DNA of 64,000 nt from Janthinobacterium tructae. Lineage in GTDB: Bacteria; Pseudomonadota; Gammaproteobacteria; Burkholderiales; Burkholderiaceae_D. Below are positions 37,558 to 48,653 of this stretch, piece after piece. Numbering within the stretch: position 1 is the stretch's first letter; each line of letters starts with the position of its first letter. The notes beneath the pieces are model-generated. The model did not search any database. It saw only the letters and a list, made by a program, of their open reading frames with translations, and was not told the origin of the DNA. Location of the stretch: NCBI RefSeq assembly GCF_006517255.1, contig NZ_CP041185.1:62001-126000 (forward strand), read 5' to 3'. The position numbers were made by a program, and so were the translations under genes.

Positions 37558-39111
37558 TCAAGTGCTCATCTCAGGCATCGACATCTGTTTGATCCATTCC
37601 TCCAGACGCGCCACATGCCGCGGCTGGCAATACAAGCCGCATTTGGTTCTGCGCCAAAGGATGTCTTCGGCGCAGCGCGCCCATTCCACCTCAAACAGAT
37701 AGCGCGCTTCCTGTTCGTACACGCCGGGCGTCAGCTCCTCGCCCAGATCCGTCATATTCTTTGCCGTGCCGAGCATGCGCCTGGCGCGGGTGCCGTAACA
37801 GCGCGCATAACGTTGCGCCAGCTTGCCCGGCAGCCATGGGTACTGGGCGTGCAGCTGTTGTGCAAAGCGCGCGAAGTCGATGTTCTCAACCAGTGCGTCC
37901 GCTTGCTGCAGGTCGCCGCCCGGCAACGGTGCCGAGGCGGTCCAGTCCGGTGCATCGACGCCCAGGCGCGGCTGCAGCATGGCCAGCGCTTCTTCCGACA
38001 GTTTCCGGTAAGTGGTGATCTTGCCGCCCCAGATATTGAGGAAGGGGGCGGTGTTCGGGTCGCATTCGAGCAGGTAGTCGCGCGTCACCGCCGAGGCGTT
38101 TTGCGCGCTGTCGTCGAGCAGCGGCCGCACCCCGGAATAGGTCCAGACCACGTCGCTCGGTGCAATCTGTTTGGTGAAGTAACGGTTGGCCACCTCGCAC
38201 AGGTAGCTCACTTCGCCGTCGCTGATCGTCACCTTGCCGGGCGCGCCGGTGTATTCGAGGTCGGTGGTGCCGATCAGGGTGAACTCGTCCTGATAGGGAA
38301 TGGCGAAGATGATGCGTTTGTCCTGGTTCTGGAAAATATATGCGTAGGGATGATCGAACAGGCGCGGCACGATGATGTGGCTGCCCTTGACCAGTCGCAG
38401 GCCGTGCGTATTGCTCACGCCCGAGGCGGCGTTGGCAAATTGCGCGGTCCAGGGGCCGGCGGCGTTGACGATGGCGCGCGCCGTCACCTCGATGCGGCCA
38501 TGCTGCTCGCTCTCCAGTGTGGCGTGCCAGCCCTGGCCTTCCTGGCGTACCGCCGCGCAGCGGGTGCGGGTCAGGATGTTGGCGCCGCGTTCGCTGGCGT
38601 CCAGCGCATTGAGCACCACCAGGCGCGCATCGTCCACCCAGCCGTCGGAGTAGACGAAGCCCTTGCGGAAATCGCCTTTCAGCGGGCCGCCCGCCACGTG
38701 CTGGCGCAGCGACACGCCTTGCGAGGCTGGCAGGAAAGCGCGTCGCGCCAGATGGTCATACAGGAACAGTCCGGCACGGATCATCCAGGCCGGCCGTTGT
38801 CCGGCGTCGTGCGGCATGACGAAGCGCAGCGGCCACATGATGTGCGGTGCCGTGCGCAACAGCAATTCGCGTTCCTGCAAGGCCTTGCGCACCAGCTTGA
38901 ATTCGTAATACTCAAGGTAACGCAGGCCGCCGTGTATCAGTTTGGTGCTGGCCGAGGACGTGTGCTGGGCCAGATCGTGCTGCTCGCACAGGATGACGCG
39001 CAAACCGCGGCCGGCCGCATCGCGCGCGATACCGACGCCGTTGATGCCGCCGCCGACGATTAAAAGATCACAGTCCTGTTGCGCTAGCTGCTTGATTGTC
39101 GATTGCATCAT
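37558..39111 (-). CDS. glpD: Aerobic glycerol-3-phosphate dehydrogenase
   Basis: 517-residue membrane-associated flavoprotein oxidising glycerol 3-phosphate to dihydroxyacetone phosphate with quinone as acceptor. The FAD dinucleotide fold LLIVGGGINGVGIARDAA is near residue 17, and STKLIHGGLRYLEYYEF follows as in all GlpD. The two ATGs at 39111 and 39108 are equal choices. It is the first gene of the glpD-glpK-glpF-DJ-1-mgsA-D-LDH run and has a promoter with GlpR-like repeats upstream. No glpR gene is in the window. Confidence 0.95.
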   Translation of the reverse strand: MMQSTIKQLAQQDCDLLIVGGGINGVGIARDAAGRGLRVILCEQHDLAQHTSSASTKLIHGGLRYLEYYEFKLVRKALQERELLLRTAPHIMWPLRFVMPHDAGQRPAWMIRAGLFLYDHLARRAFLPASQGVSLRQHVAGGPLKGDFRKGFVYSDGWVDDARLVVLNALDASERGANILTRTRCAAVRQEGQGWHATLESEQHGRIEVTARAIVNAAGPWTAQFANAASGVSNTHGLRLVKGSHIIVPRLFDHPYAYIFQNQDKRIIFAIPYQDEFTLIGTTDLEYTGAPGKVTISDGEVSYLCEVANRYFTKQIAPSDVVWTYSGVRPLLDDSAQNASAVTRDYLLECDPNTAPFLNIWGGKITTYRKLSEEALAMLQPRLGVDAPDWTASAPLPGGDLQQADALVENIDFARFAQQLHAQYPWLPGKLAQRYARCYGTRARRMLGTAKNMTDLGEELTPGVYEQEARYLFEVEWARCAEDILWRRTKCGLYCQPRHVARLEEWIKQMSMPEMST

Positions 39112-39294
39112 GATCCTGGAGGTGGTGATAGGCCGCTATGGGCTATAAAAAATGCATGGTTTCAGGTGTTTCTCATCCCGCTACGCAGTCGCTGCCATGC
39201 GCCTGCCTGCCACTGCCATGGGCGCATCCGGGCGTTCATGCGAACAGGAAGAGAACTGCGCTGAAGTGAAGAATAACGCGCTTTTTTTTTGTTT

Positions 39295-39364
39295 ATTTTA
39301 CGCACGTTCGAAAATTTAACAACATCTAATTATTCTTTTTTGTTCGTTTCGATTCGTTTTCGCA
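39295..39364 (-). promoter_or_regulatory. glp promoter with TTCG/CGAA repeats (possible GlpR operator)
   Basis: On the minus strand TTGTTA (39322-39317), a 16-bp spacer and TAAAAT (39300-39295) make a good sigma-70 promoter, giving a leader of about 175 bases before glpD. The spacer holds TTCGAA, and just upstream four CGAA units follow each other every five to six bases (39341-39362). DeoR-type regulators such as GlpR bind CGAA-containing repeats, so repression at this site is likely. A further GTTC-ATGC-GAAC palindrome lies at 39234-39245 in the leader. Confidence 0.5.
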
Positions 39365-39629
39365 ACACGAGCATATCGACCATGAGCGGCGGCGCATAGG
39401 CCAACTGCCCGCCACATGCCTGGAGCATGGGCGTTCGCCGATCATCAAACCCGGCAGGAGCAGCGCAGCAGGCGCCATGGCATAGGCGTGATATCAGGGG
39501 AGTCGGGGAGGGGGGATAAAGAGGTTCCGGGCTGGACCTGGGGGCGATCCAGTGCAACCATGGGGACGATGACAGACGCGTCGCTGGCGCTCTGCGTGAA
39601 CGCCGGCTTGGCTTTACGGCTTGTAAGCA
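39365..39629. other. Intergenic stretch without recognised gene
   Basis: Between the glp promoter and the hairpin after metY I see no gene I can support. Open frames here are short and lack a ribosome site or family likeness. Confidence 0.5.
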
Positions 39630-39668
39630 CCTGTCCCGGCGGGGTCTGCATGCCTATGCCGGGACAGG
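39630..39668 (-). terminator. Hairpin downstream of metY
   Basis: CCTGTCCCGGC (39630-39640) pairs perfectly over 11 bp with GCCGGGACAGG (39658-39668) around a 17-base loop, 24 bp after the metY stop. There is no clear U tract on the minus strand, so it may end or protect the transcript by structure alone. Confidence 0.5.
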
Positions 39669-39692
39669 CTTTCAGCCTGATTTCAAGCGGAG

Positions 39693-40979
39693 TCAGGCGG
39701 CGTTCAAGGCCTGCTCCAGGTCTTCGCGCAAGTCGTCGATATGCTCGATGCCGACCGACAGGCGCAGCATGTCTTCGGACACGCCGGCCTTGGCCAGTTC
39801 CGCCGGATTGAGCTGGCGGTGCGTGGTGGACGCCGGGTGGGTGGCCAGCGACTTGGCGTCGCCGATATTGACCAGGCGCGTGAACAGCTGCAGGGCGTCG
39901 AGCACACGGGCGCCGGCAGCGCGCGGATCTTCACCGTCGGCCAGTTTCAGGCCGAACGACAAAATGCCCGAGGCGCGGCCGTTCATGTATTTTTTTACCA
40001 GCGCGTGGTCCGGGTGGTCTTCCAGGCCCGCGTAATTGACCCACGCGACTTTCGGATGGTTCTTCAGGTGTTTGGCCAGGGCCAGCGTGTTGTCGCAGAT
40101 GCGGTCCATGCGCAAGGCCAGGGTCTCGATACCCTGGATCAGCTGGAAGGCGGAGAGGGGCGAAATCGCCGCGCCCATGTTGCGCAGCGGGACGACGCGC
40201 GCGCGGCCGATGAAGGCGGCCGGGCCGAACGCTTCCGTGTAGACGACGCCGTGATACGACACATCCGGCTCGTTCAGGCGCTTGAAGCGTTCCTTGTGTT
40301 CGGCCCATGGAAATTTGCCGCTGTCGACGATGGCGCCGCCCACGGTGGTGCCGTGGCCGCCCAGGTATTTGGTCAGCGAATGGACGACGATGTCGGCGCC
40401 ATGTTCGATGGGGCGGAACAGATAGGGGCTGGGCACCGTGTTATCGACGATCAGCGGGATGCCGTGCGCATGCGCGATTTCGGCCAGTTTGGCCACATCG
40501 GTGACATTGCCCAGCGGGTTGCCGATCGATTCGCAGAAGATGGCCTTGGTGCGCGCGTCGATCAGGGCGGCGAAGGTCTCGGGCTGGCGCGCGTCGGCGA
40601 AGCGCACTTCGATGCCTATCTGCGGCAGGGTGTGGGCAAACAGGTTATAGGTGCCGCCATACAGCTGGCTGGCGGAGATGAAATTGTCGCCCGCCTCCGC
40701 GATGGTCTGGATCGCGTAGGTGATGGCCGCCATGCCCGACGCCACGGCCAGCGCGGCCACGCCGCCTTCCAGCGCCGCGACGCGCTTTTCCAGCACGTCC
40801 TGCGTGGGGTTCATGATGCGCGTGTAGATATTGCCGGCGACTTTCAGGTCGAACAGGTCGGCGCCATGCTGGGCATTGTCGAAGGCGTAGGCCACCGTCT
40901 GGTAGATGGGAACGGCGGCGGCTTTGGTGGTCGGGTCGGGGGTATAGCCGGCATGCACGGCCAGGGTTTCGATTCTCAT
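39693..40979 (-). CDS. metY: O-acetylhomoserine sulfhydrylase (Cys/Met metabolism PLP enzyme)
   Basis: 428 residues. Pyridoxal-phosphate lysine K204 in HSLTKYLGGHG, substrate-site YTRIMNPT near 52, and ETLALRMDR near 300 place it in the MetY/O-acetylhomoserine aminocarboxypropyltransferase branch. The length of about 430 is that of MetY rather than the shorter MetZ/MetB. It makes homocysteine from O-acetylhomoserine and sulfide. The ATG at 40979 follows GGAGA and fits the family start MRIETLAVHAG. No SAM riboswitch was recognised upstream. It lies 94 bp after the PfkB gene on the same strand, so read-through from the mal operon is possible. Confidence 0.9.
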   Translation of the reverse strand: MRIETLAVHAGYTPDPTTKAAAVPIYQTVAYAFDNAQHGADLFDLKVAGNIYTRIMNPTQDVLEKRVAALEGGVAALAVASGMAAITYAIQTIAEAGDNFISASQLYGGTYNLFAHTLPQIGIEVRFADARQPETFAALIDARTKAIFCESIGNPLGNVTDVAKLAEIAHAHGIPLIVDNTVPSPYLFRPIEHGADIVVHSLTKYLGGHGTTVGGAIVDSGKFPWAEHKERFKRLNEPDVSYHGVVYTEAFGPAAFIGRARVVPLRNMGAAISPLSAFQLIQGIETLALRMDRICDNTLALAKHLKNHPKVAWVNYAGLEDHPDHALVKKYMNGRASGILSFGLKLADGEDPRAAGARVLDALQLFTRLVNIGDAKSLATHPASTTHRQLNPAELAKAGVSEDMLRLSVGIEHIDDLREDLEQALNAA

Positions 40980-41073
40980 GTGGTCTCCGGTGTCGATGGT
41001 ATGCGGTGGTGAAATCCGCAGCCATTGTGCCATGCGCCCGTTAGCCCGTTGCTACGCTTGATAGAATATTAAG

Positions 41074-41985
41074 TCATAAGCTAGTGCCGTCTTGATCTAA
41101 GTCATGCAGCTCCGCCGATCCGATGAAGCGTTCATGCGTGCCATGCTGGGCGCAGGCGAATGCGCCGCCGATGGCGCCGCGGCGCATGGCGGCATCGATG
41201 CCCGCACCATCGAGCCAGGCGTGCAAAAAGGCGGCCACGAACGAGTCGCCGGCGCCATTCGTGTCCACCACGGGCAAGTCCAGCTGCGCGCAGGCGAAAT
41301 GGCGAACGTGGTCGCTGCCCCGTTCCAGCACATACGCGCCATCCGCGCCGGCCATGGCCACGACAAGCTGCGCGCGGCCTTGCGCGACAATCGCGCGCAT
41401 GACGGCCTCCATGCGCTCGCCCAGCGCGGCCGTGCTGAGGAACACCAGATCGGCGCGCAGGGCAAACACCTTGTGGTGCGGGTTGACGCCATCCCAGTCG
41501 TGCAAATCGGTCGACACCGTGGTGCCGCACACCAGCGCATCGTCAAACAGTTCGGCCACCCAGCCCATGATGGAAAAATGCGCGTGGCGCGCCGGTCCCA
41601 GGTAGGGTAGATAAAAGGCGGCCGGCATGCGCACGTCTTCCGGATGGCGGCCGTCGTACAGCGACAGCCGGCGCCCCTGCGGGTCGACCAGGTTGACACT
41701 GCGCCGCGTGCCCGAGGGTTCGACGAGATGCGAAAAATCGAGACTGGTCTCTTTATAGCGCTGCAGGATGGCCGCGCCTTGCGCATCGTCGCCGATGAAG
41801 TCGATGAACTTGCAGCGCAAGCCCAGCGCATGGCAACCGAGCGCCACGCCATTGCCCGTGTGCGCCACATAGTCGCGGATGGGCGGCACGTGCAGCGAAT
41901 CGGCCACGGGCAATTGCAGGTCCGGGACGCGCACGATGGTGTCGATGCCGGCGCCGCCGACCACTAAGATGTCATAGCTACTCAT
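41074..41985 (-). CDS. PfkB/ribokinase-family sugar kinase
   Basis: 303 residues. N-terminal VVGGAGIDTIVRVPDLQLP and C-terminal DTNGAGDSFVAAF (D247 is the catalytic base, 244-249 the anion hole) define a PfkB kinase. Substrate unknown; fructokinase-like is one option. Its start overlaps the alpha-amylase stop (ATGA at 41982-41985), so it is co-translated with the maltodextrin genes. Enzymes of this pathway normally give glucose and glucose 1-phosphate, so a PfkB kinase may serve as a glucokinase substitute, which is speculative. Confidence 0.8.
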   Translation of the reverse strand: MSSYDILVVGGAGIDTIVRVPDLQLPVADSLHVPPIRDYVAHTGNGVALGCHALGLRCKFIDFIGDDAQGAAILQRYKETSLDFSHLVEPSGTRRSVNLVDPQGRRLSLYDGRHPEDVRMPAAFYLPYLGPARHAHFSIMGWVAELFDDALVCGTTVSTDLHDWDGVNPHHKVFALRADLVFLSTAALGERMEAVMRAIVAQGRAQLVVAMAGADGAYVLERGSDHVRHFACAQLDLPVVDTNGAGDSFVAAFLHAWLDGAGIDAAMRRGAIGGAFACAQHGTHERFIGSAELHDLDQDGTSL

Positions 41986-43610
41986 GGTGCTGCCTTTTCT
42001 AACAGGACGGTGCCGGCCGCGTTCACGGCGACGGCGCCATCTTTGACGATGTAGGTTTGGTGCGTATAGGCGTCGTGCAGCAGGGCGCCATCGGCGAATA
42101 CGCCGTGCACCTGCAACGAGATGGCGCCCTTTGCTTCGGGCACGGCGATGACGGCGTCGTCCTTCATCACGCGGGCGAAGGCGTACGGCTTGTCGTTGAT
42201 GAACCGATGCTCGCCGCGCGCCAGGGCAGGGTGGCGCAGCCGGAACTGGCCCAGCTTGCGCGCATGCGCAAGAGTTGCAGAGTCCATGGATGTCCAGTTC
42301 ATGTCGGAGCGGGTGGCCTGCTGTTCGTCGCCGATGGGCGCCACGCCAGGCTGACGCGCGCTTTCATCGCCATAGAACAGCTGCACCCCGCCCGGCGCCA
42401 GCAGCAGCGCGGACAAGCCATGTTTCAATTGCTCGCGCGGGAACAGGCTGGTGTCGTGCGAGGAGATATACGACAGGATGTCGTAGCGGGGACTCTTGTT
42501 CAGCAAGCCCGCGTACTGGCGGTACACGCCATCGATGCTTTTCCAGTCGGCCCCGGCGCGATTCTGGAAATCGAAATTGATCATCGAGTCGAAACCGGCG
42601 TCATGCCAGCTGCTGCGCTCGGGGCCGTGGCCCCACGCTTCGCCCGTCATCCAGAACGGCGCGTCATCAATCTTTTGCTGCGGATGGCGTGCCTTCCAAT
42701 CCTTGAGGGCATCGGTGGCGGCGGCGCGCAGGGCCAGCCAGCTGTTTGGTTCCACGTGCTTGATGGTGTCGGCCCTGAAACCGTCGACGCCGAATTCGCG
42801 CACCCAGTCGGCCAACCAGTGGACAAGGTAAGAACGTACTGTCGCATCGGGCAGGGCCACGGCGCGCGTGTCGGCTTTGCGCTGCAAAATCGGTGGCAAG
42901 CCCACGGCCTTGCCGCTCTCCGTGCGGAAGTCGGGCAGATACGCCAGCTGCATGGTGTAGTCGTCCTTGCCGCCGTCGGGATAGCCGGGCAAGCCGGCGC
43001 GCACCCAGTCCGGGCCCCACCACTGCGCGAATGCGAAGTTGTTGTAGTCGATGAAGCTGTGATAATCGCGCAGGCCGGCCTTTTCGTGGCCGGGCCACAG
43101 CACGGGCACCTTGTATTCGGCCAGGGTGCGCAAGTCCGCGTAGCCGGGGTGGTTCAGCACCACGTCGAACAGCACGCGGATGCCTTGCGCATGCGCCGTG
43201 TTGATCATCTCGCGCAATTCTTCGCGCGTGCCCATGTTGGCATCCATGGTGGTGTAGTCGAGCGCCCAGTAGCCGTGGTAGGCGTAGTGCCGGAATTGCT
43301 GCTTGCCGCCCACCACCCAGCCGTGTATCTGCTCGTACGGCGCCGTGATCCACAGGGCGTTGACGCCCAGTTCCTTGAAATAGCCGGCTTTGAGCTGCTG
43401 CGTGATGCCGGCGAGGTCGCCGCCGTGAAAGCTGCCGACATCGCCGCCTTGCGGGTCGGCGGCGCGGCCATAGGAATTGTCGTTGCCGGGATTGCCGTTG
43501 GCGAAACGGTCCGTGACGGCAAAGTAGACGATGGGGTTGTCAGCGAAGCTCCCTGCCTGCGCCGAAGCGCTGAGTAACAGGGCGGCCAGCGTAGTCAGGG
43601 TGCGTCGCAT
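41982..43610 (-). CDS. Secreted/periplasmic alpha-amylase (GH13)
   Basis: 542 residues. Signal peptide MRRTLTTLAALLLSASAQAG decides the start at 43610, three bases from the malG stop. GH13 catalytic residues: D281 in GFRADTIKH, E324 in TGEAWGH, D386 in SSHDTS; the calcium/first conserved region is FDVVLNHP (148-155). It would cut maltodextrins in the periplasm before uptake by MalEFGK. The overall layout resembles periplasmic amylases and cyclomaltodextrinases; I prefer alpha-amylase because of the signal peptide. Confidence 0.88.
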   Translation of the reverse strand: MRRTLTTLAALLLSASAQAGSFADNPIVYFAVTDRFANGNPGNDNSYGRAADPQGGDVGSFHGGDLAGITQQLKAGYFKELGVNALWITAPYEQIHGWVVGGKQQFRHYAYHGYWALDYTTMDANMGTREELREMINTAHAQGIRVLFDVVLNHPGYADLRTLAEYKVPVLWPGHEKAGLRDYHSFIDYNNFAFAQWWGPDWVRAGLPGYPDGGKDDYTMQLAYLPDFRTESGKAVGLPPILQRKADTRAVALPDATVRSYLVHWLADWVREFGVDGFRADTIKHVEPNSWLALRAAATDALKDWKARHPQQKIDDAPFWMTGEAWGHGPERSSWHDAGFDSMINFDFQNRAGADWKSIDGVYRQYAGLLNKSPRYDILSYISSHDTSLFPREQLKHGLSALLLAPGGVQLFYGDESARQPGVAPIGDEQQATRSDMNWTSMDSATLAHARKLGQFRLRHPALARGEHRFINDKPYAFARVMKDDAVIAVPEAKGAISLQVHGVFADGALLHDAYTHQTYIVKDGAVAVNAAGTVLLEKAAP

Positions 43611-43612
43611 GG

Positions 43613-44503
43613 TCAGCCCTTCACGCCGCCAGCCGTCAGGCCGGAGATCATCCACTTCTGCGCCAGCAGGAACACGGCCGTGATGGGCAGGCCGGACAAG
43701 ATGGCTGCCGCTGCGAAGTCACCCCACAGGTATTTTTGCTCGTACAGGAACAGTTTCGAACCGACGGCCAGGGTCAGGTTGTTCTGTTCATGCAGCAGTA
43801 CGGAAGCGATCGGATATTCGATGATGGCGCCGATGAAGGACAGCAGGAAGACCACCATCAGGATGGGCACCGTCATCGGCAGCAGCACGTAGATGAACGC
43901 CTGCCATTGCGTGGCACCATCGACCTTGGCCGCTTCCTCGATTTCGATGGGAATGGTTTGATAGTAGCCCTTGATGGTCCAGATATGCAGGGCGATGCCG
44001 CCCGTGTAGGCCAGCACCAGGCTGCCGTGGTGGTCGATGCCCAGCCATGGCACGTAGTTGCCCAGCACATCGAAGATGGCGTAGATGGCCACCAGGGCCA
44101 GCACGGCGGGGAACATCTGCAGCAGCATCAGCGCGGACAGGGTCTGCGACTTGAAGCGGAACTGCATGCGCGCGAACGCATACGCACAGGTGGTCGACAG
44201 CAGCACGGTGACGGTGGCGCTCATGCTGGCCACCTTGATGGAATTCCACAGCCACAGCAGCACGGGGAAGTCCGGCTCGACCAGGGTGCCGTTGGGCGCC
44301 TGGTAAGACATGCCCAGCGCCAATCGCCAGTGCTCGAAGCTGATCTCGGGCGGGATCAGACTGCCCGAGGCGAAGTTGCCGGGACGCAATGAGATCGACA
44401 AGATCATCAGGAAGGGGAACATCACCAGCGCGATCAGCGCGATCACGGCGACGTGGGCCGCCAGGATGCGCCAGCGGTTGGAACGGTCGACAACGATAGC
44501 CAT
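43613..44503 (-). CDS. malG: Maltose/maltodextrin ABC transporter permease MalG
   Basis: 296 residues, six membrane helices. The EAA loop that docks to the ATPase is [25 protein letters not shown] at about 195-215. The C-terminus [13 protein letters not shown] matches MalG. The start ATG at 44503 is preceded by AAAGGAC and lies ten bases after malF. Confidence 0.93.
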   Translation of the reverse strand: MAIVVDRSNRWRILAAHVAVIALIALVMFPFLMILSISLRPGNFASGSLIPPEISFEHWRLALGMSYQAPNGTLVEPDFPVLLWLWNSIKVASMSATVTVLLSTTCAYAFARMQFRFKSQTLSALMLLQMFPAVLALVAIYAIFDVLGNYVPWLGIDHHGSLVLAYTGGIALHIWTIKGYYQTIPIEIEEAAKVDGATQWQAFIYVLLPMTVPILMVVFLLSFIGAIIEYPIASVLLHEQNNLTLAVGSKLFLYEQKYLWGDFAAAAILSGLPITAVFLLAQKWMISGLTAGGVKG

Positions 44504-44513
44504 GGTCTGTCCT

Positions 44514-46025
44514 TTATGCTTTGTTCATGCGCGTCAGGCGCATGTTGACCAGCGAAATCGCGGCCACGAGGAAGAAGATCAGGGTCGAGATGGCGGCGGC
44601 CAGGCCAAAGTTCTGGCCGGAATCCTCGAACGCGATGCGGTAGGTGTAGGACACGAGCAAGTCCGTCGTGCCGGCCGGTAAGGTGGTGTCGAGGAAATCG
44701 GGACGCCCGCCCGTCAGCAAGCTGATCAGCACGAAATTGTTGAAGTTGAAACCCAGGCTGGCTACCATCAGCGGCGTCAGCGGCTTGATGATCAGCGGCA
44801 GGGTGATCTTGAAGAAATTCGTCAGCGGTCCCGCGCCGGCCAGGGCCGAGGCTTCGTACAGGTCCGACGGGATCGCCTTGATGAGACCCATGCACACCAC
44901 CATCATGTAGGGGTAGCCGAGCCAGGTGTTGACGATCAAAATCATGGCCTTGGCCAGCGTGGTGTCCGAGAACCAGGCGGGCTTGATGCCGAACAGGGCG
45001 TCGAGCACCAGGTTGATCTCGCCAAAGTTGTTGTTGAACAGCCCCTTGAAGACCAGGATGGAGATAAAACCGGGCACGGCGTAGGGCAGGAACAGCAGGG
45101 TGCGGTACAGGCCGCGGAAGCGCAGCGCATCCCAGTTCAAGAGCACGGCCAGCACCATGCCCAGGCCCGTCGTGGTGGCCACGCTGATCAGGGCGAAAAC
45201 GACGGTCCACACAAAAATGCGCAGGAAAGGGCCACGGAACGCTTCATCGGAGAAAATCTTCACGAAGTTGGCGAAGCCGACATTGACCTTGAAGCCCGGT
45301 TCCAGTTTCGTACCATCGGGCATTTCATAAAAGCCCGTCTTGAAGTTCGGTTTGATCAGTTCGCCCGTGGCGATCTTCTTCAGGGTTTTGTCGGGCAGCT
45401 GCTTGTAGACATGCGCGACGGGGCCGAATTCGCGCAAGCCCACCATGCGCAGCTCGATTTTGTTCGGCATGACCAGGGTGAGCTGTTTCAAATCCTTTTG
45501 CAGCGCGATGATGTCCTTGATGGGCAGCGGCGGGGCCAGCACGGGTGCCTGCACGGGGTCAGCCGGCGCCACTTCCACGGTCAAAGGTACGGCGCGCTTC
45601 AGGGCCAGCGGCTGTGTCAGCAGCACTTCGCCCGTGTCCGGGCTTTCCAGGCGCAAGCGGTATTCCTTGTTGTCGGGATGCACTGTCAGCGCGTAGCCCG
45701 TGCTTTCCACGCGCTGCGTCTCGTCCAGCAAATATTGCGTGGCCCGTTCATAGGTGAGCAGGTTGCGCGAACTGAAATTGGTAAAGCCGATCGACACCGT
45801 GTACACCATCGGCAGCAGCACGAAGACGATGACCGCCGTGATGCCGGGAAACAGATAACGGTAGGTATAGGCGCGCGGCGACGTGAAGACAAACGTCGTC
45901 AGGGTCAGCAAGCCGAGGAAAACGGCGGCCAGCATGGTCTGGCCGGAAATGTACAACATGAAGAGCAGATACAGACCCAGCGCCATGCTGATGGTCAATA
46001 CCGTAGGGCCGATAAACTTGCGCAC
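44514..46025 (-). CDS. malF: Maltose/maltodextrin ABC transporter permease MalF
   Basis: 503 residues. Like E. coli MalF it has N-terminal helices (about 8-80), a large periplasmic domain between helices (about 105-270) and the core permease helices (about 280-500). The EAA loop is [21 protein letters not shown]. The start is GTG (MRKFIG). Between malE and this gene lies a palindromic repeat, so MalF and MalG may be made at lower level than MalE. Confidence 0.93.
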   Translation of the reverse strand: MRKFIGPTVLTISMALGLYLLFMLYISGQTMLAAVFLGLLTLTTFVFTSPRAYTYRYLFPGITAVIVFVLLPMVYTVSIGFTNFSSRNLLTYERATQYLLDETQRVESTGYALTVHPDNKEYRLRLESPDTGEVLLTQPLALKRAVPLTVEVAPADPVQAPVLAPPLPIKDIIALQKDLKQLTLVMPNKIELRMVGLREFGPVAHVYKQLPDKTLKKIATGELIKPNFKTGFYEMPDGTKLEPGFKVNVGFANFVKIFSDEAFRGPFLRIFVWTVVFALISVATTTGLGMVLAVLLNWDALRFRGLYRTLLFLPYAVPGFISILVFKGLFNNNFGEINLVLDALFGIKPAWFSDTTLAKAMILIVNTWLGYPYMMVVCMGLIKAIPSDLYEASALAGAGPLTNFFKITLPLIIKPLTPLMVASLGFNFNNFVLISLLTGGRPDFLDTTLPAGTTDLLVSYTYRIAFEDSGQNFGLAAAISTLIFFLVAAISLVNMRLTRMNKA

Positions 46026-46046
46026 GATGGATACCTGTAATGATAC

Positions 46047-46135
46047 GTAGGTCGGATTAGGCCCAAAGGGCCGTAATCCGACAACATTGTTGGCGGCACA
46101 TGTCGGATTACGCGCTACACGCTAATCCGACCTAC
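46047..46135. repeat. Palindromic extragenic repeat (REP/BIME-like), copy B, between malE and malF
   Basis: Same ends and inner hairpins as the copy at 29351-29456: GTAGGTCGGATTA ... TAATCCGACCTAC with TAATCCGACAACATT in the middle. It fills most of the 128-bp malE-malF gap. Confidence 0.8.
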
Positions 46136-46153
46136 GCTCAAACAAAATATGGC

Positions 46154-47374
46154 TTAATTGGCGGTCGTAATCCGCTTCGCCGCCGCGTCCAGGCCATCCT
46201 TGGTGGTCTGGCGGCCTTGCGTAATGTTTTCCAGCGCCGATTGCATCGACGACCAGAAGCGGCCCATTTCCGGGTTGTTCGGCATCGGGCGGCCCGCTTG
46301 GGCGCTTTCCATCGTCGCCTGGATGTTCGGATTGGCTTTCAATTCCGCGAACAGCACTTTATTAGCTGGCGTACCCAGCGGGACATCGGCGTTGATGGTT
46401 TTCAGGCCATTGAGCTGCAGCATCTGGTTTTCCAGGAATTCCGTCGCCAGGTCCTTGTTCGGGCTGGCTTTCGAAATCATCGCACCCAGCACGCCCACGA
46501 ATGGGGTGGCCGTCTTGCCTGCCACGGTAGGAATCGTTGCAACACCGTAATTGATCTTCGATTTGCGTGCGTTGTCCCACGACCAAGGGCCGTTGATCAT
46601 CATGGCGATCTTGCCCTGGTTGAAGCCCGCTTCCATCTCGGCATAGCCGGCGCCCTTCGGCATGGCGCCGCTGTTGATCAGGCTCATCAGCGCATTCACG
46701 CCTGCTTGCGAGCCGGCATTGTTGACACCCGTCTTGGCCGCATCGTAGCGGCCATCGGACTTGACTTCAAACGGGAAGCCGCCGCCCGCGCCCAGCAAAG
46801 GCCAGGTGAAATAGGTATTCGTGTAATCCCACAGAATGGCTTTCTTGCCTTGTGCGGAGAGTTTCTTGTCCAGCGCGGCGATTTCCTCAAACGTCTTGGG
46901 CGGGTTCGGCACCAGATCCTTGTTGTAGACGAGGGCCACGGCTTCGATGGAGATCGGGTAACCCCAGGTCTTGCCGCCCACCGTGAAGGCGTTCCAGGCC
47001 AGCGGCAGGATGGCGGCGCGCGCTTCCTTGCTTGGCGTTACTGGTTGCAGCAAGCCGGCGTCGATCCAGCCGCCGATGCGGTCATGCGGCCAGATCCAGA
47101 TGTCCGGGCCCTTGCCGGCGGCCGCTGCCTGCTGGAATTTGTTCGGCGCATCTTCCGGGTGTTCGACGACGACCTTGATGCCCGTCTTCTTGGTGAATTC
47201 CTCGCCGACCTTGGCCAGGCCCTTGTAGCCTTTGTCGCCATTGATCCAGATCAAGAGGGTACCTGCTTCGGCCGCGTGCGCCATGCTGACGGCGGCCAGG
47301 TTGCCGATGCCGGCCAGGGCGGCGGCGATCAGGGTGGTTTTGATGAAGCTGCGTTTCGGGTGCGTGAAGGACAT
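46154..47374 (-). CDS. malE: Periplasmic maltose/maltodextrin-binding protein
   Basis: 406 residues. Signal peptide of about 35 residues ending SMAHA-AEAG; mature part starts [31 protein letters not shown] as in E. coli MalE, and [23 protein letters not shown] matches in the middle (quoted in parts). GGAG lies before the ATG. It delivers maltodextrins to MalFG-K. Confidence 0.94.
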   Translation of the reverse strand: MSFTHPKRSFIKTTLIAAALAGIGNLAAVSMAHAAEAGTLLIWINGDKGYKGLAKVGEEFTKKTGIKVVVEHPEDAPNKFQQAAAAGKGPDIWIWPHDRIGGWIDAGLLQPVTPSKEARAAILPLAWNAFTVGGKTWGYPISIEAVALVYNKDLVPNPPKTFEEIAALDKKLSAQGKKAILWDYTNTYFTWPLLGAGGGFPFEVKSDGRYDAAKTGVNNAGSQAGVNALMSLINSGAMPKGAGYAEMEAGFNQGKIAMMINGPWSWDNARKSKINYGVATIPTVAGKTATPFVGVLGAMISKASPNKDLATEFLENQMLQLNGLKTINADVPLGTPANKVLFAELKANPNIQATMESAQAGRPMPNNPEMGRFWSSMQSALENITQGRQTTKDGLDAAAKRITTAN

Positions 47375-47441
47375 GTCAATCTCCAGTATCTTTTTTTATG
47401 CTAAGTTTATGTTGAGTATCAAGGCTGAAACGATGCAACCA

Positions 47442-47469
47442 GGCCAGGCGGCGCCTGTAGCGCCTGGCC
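47442..47469. terminator. Hairpin between malK and malE
   Basis: GGCCAGGCG (47442-47450) and CGCCTGGCC (47461-47469) form a perfect 9-bp stem with a ten-base loop, 15 bp after the malK stop. No T run follows on the minus strand, so it may be an attenuating or stabilising structure rather than a full terminator. Confidence 0.5.
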
Positions 47470-47483
47470 CCTTAAATTCGCAA

Positions 47484-48569
<1,086 letters not shown>

Positions 48570-48592
48570 GTCGTCCTCGTTATCTCAATTTG

Positions 48593-48643
48593 GCCCCGCT
48601 GATGCGCGGGGCTCGTTATTGTAATTGGCGGCACGGCCGCCAA
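48593..48643. terminator. Two hairpins between the glucosidase and malK genes
   Basis: GCCCCGC/GCGGGGC (48593-48599 with 48606-48612) and TTGGCGG/CCGCCAA (48625-48631 with 48637-48643). No U tract on the minus strand. Probably mRNA-stabilising or partial stop signals in the mal transcript. Confidence 0.45.
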
Positions 48644-48653
48644 AGCCTGCGAT

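Noticed and set aside
39416..39811. 131-aa plus-strand open frame between glpD and metY
   Set aside because: Runs into metY antisense, no ribosome site and Arg/Ser-rich shadow-like composition.
40980..41073. Possible SAM/SAH riboswitch before metY
   Set aside because: The 94 bp show no fold or conserved core that I can match to a known class.
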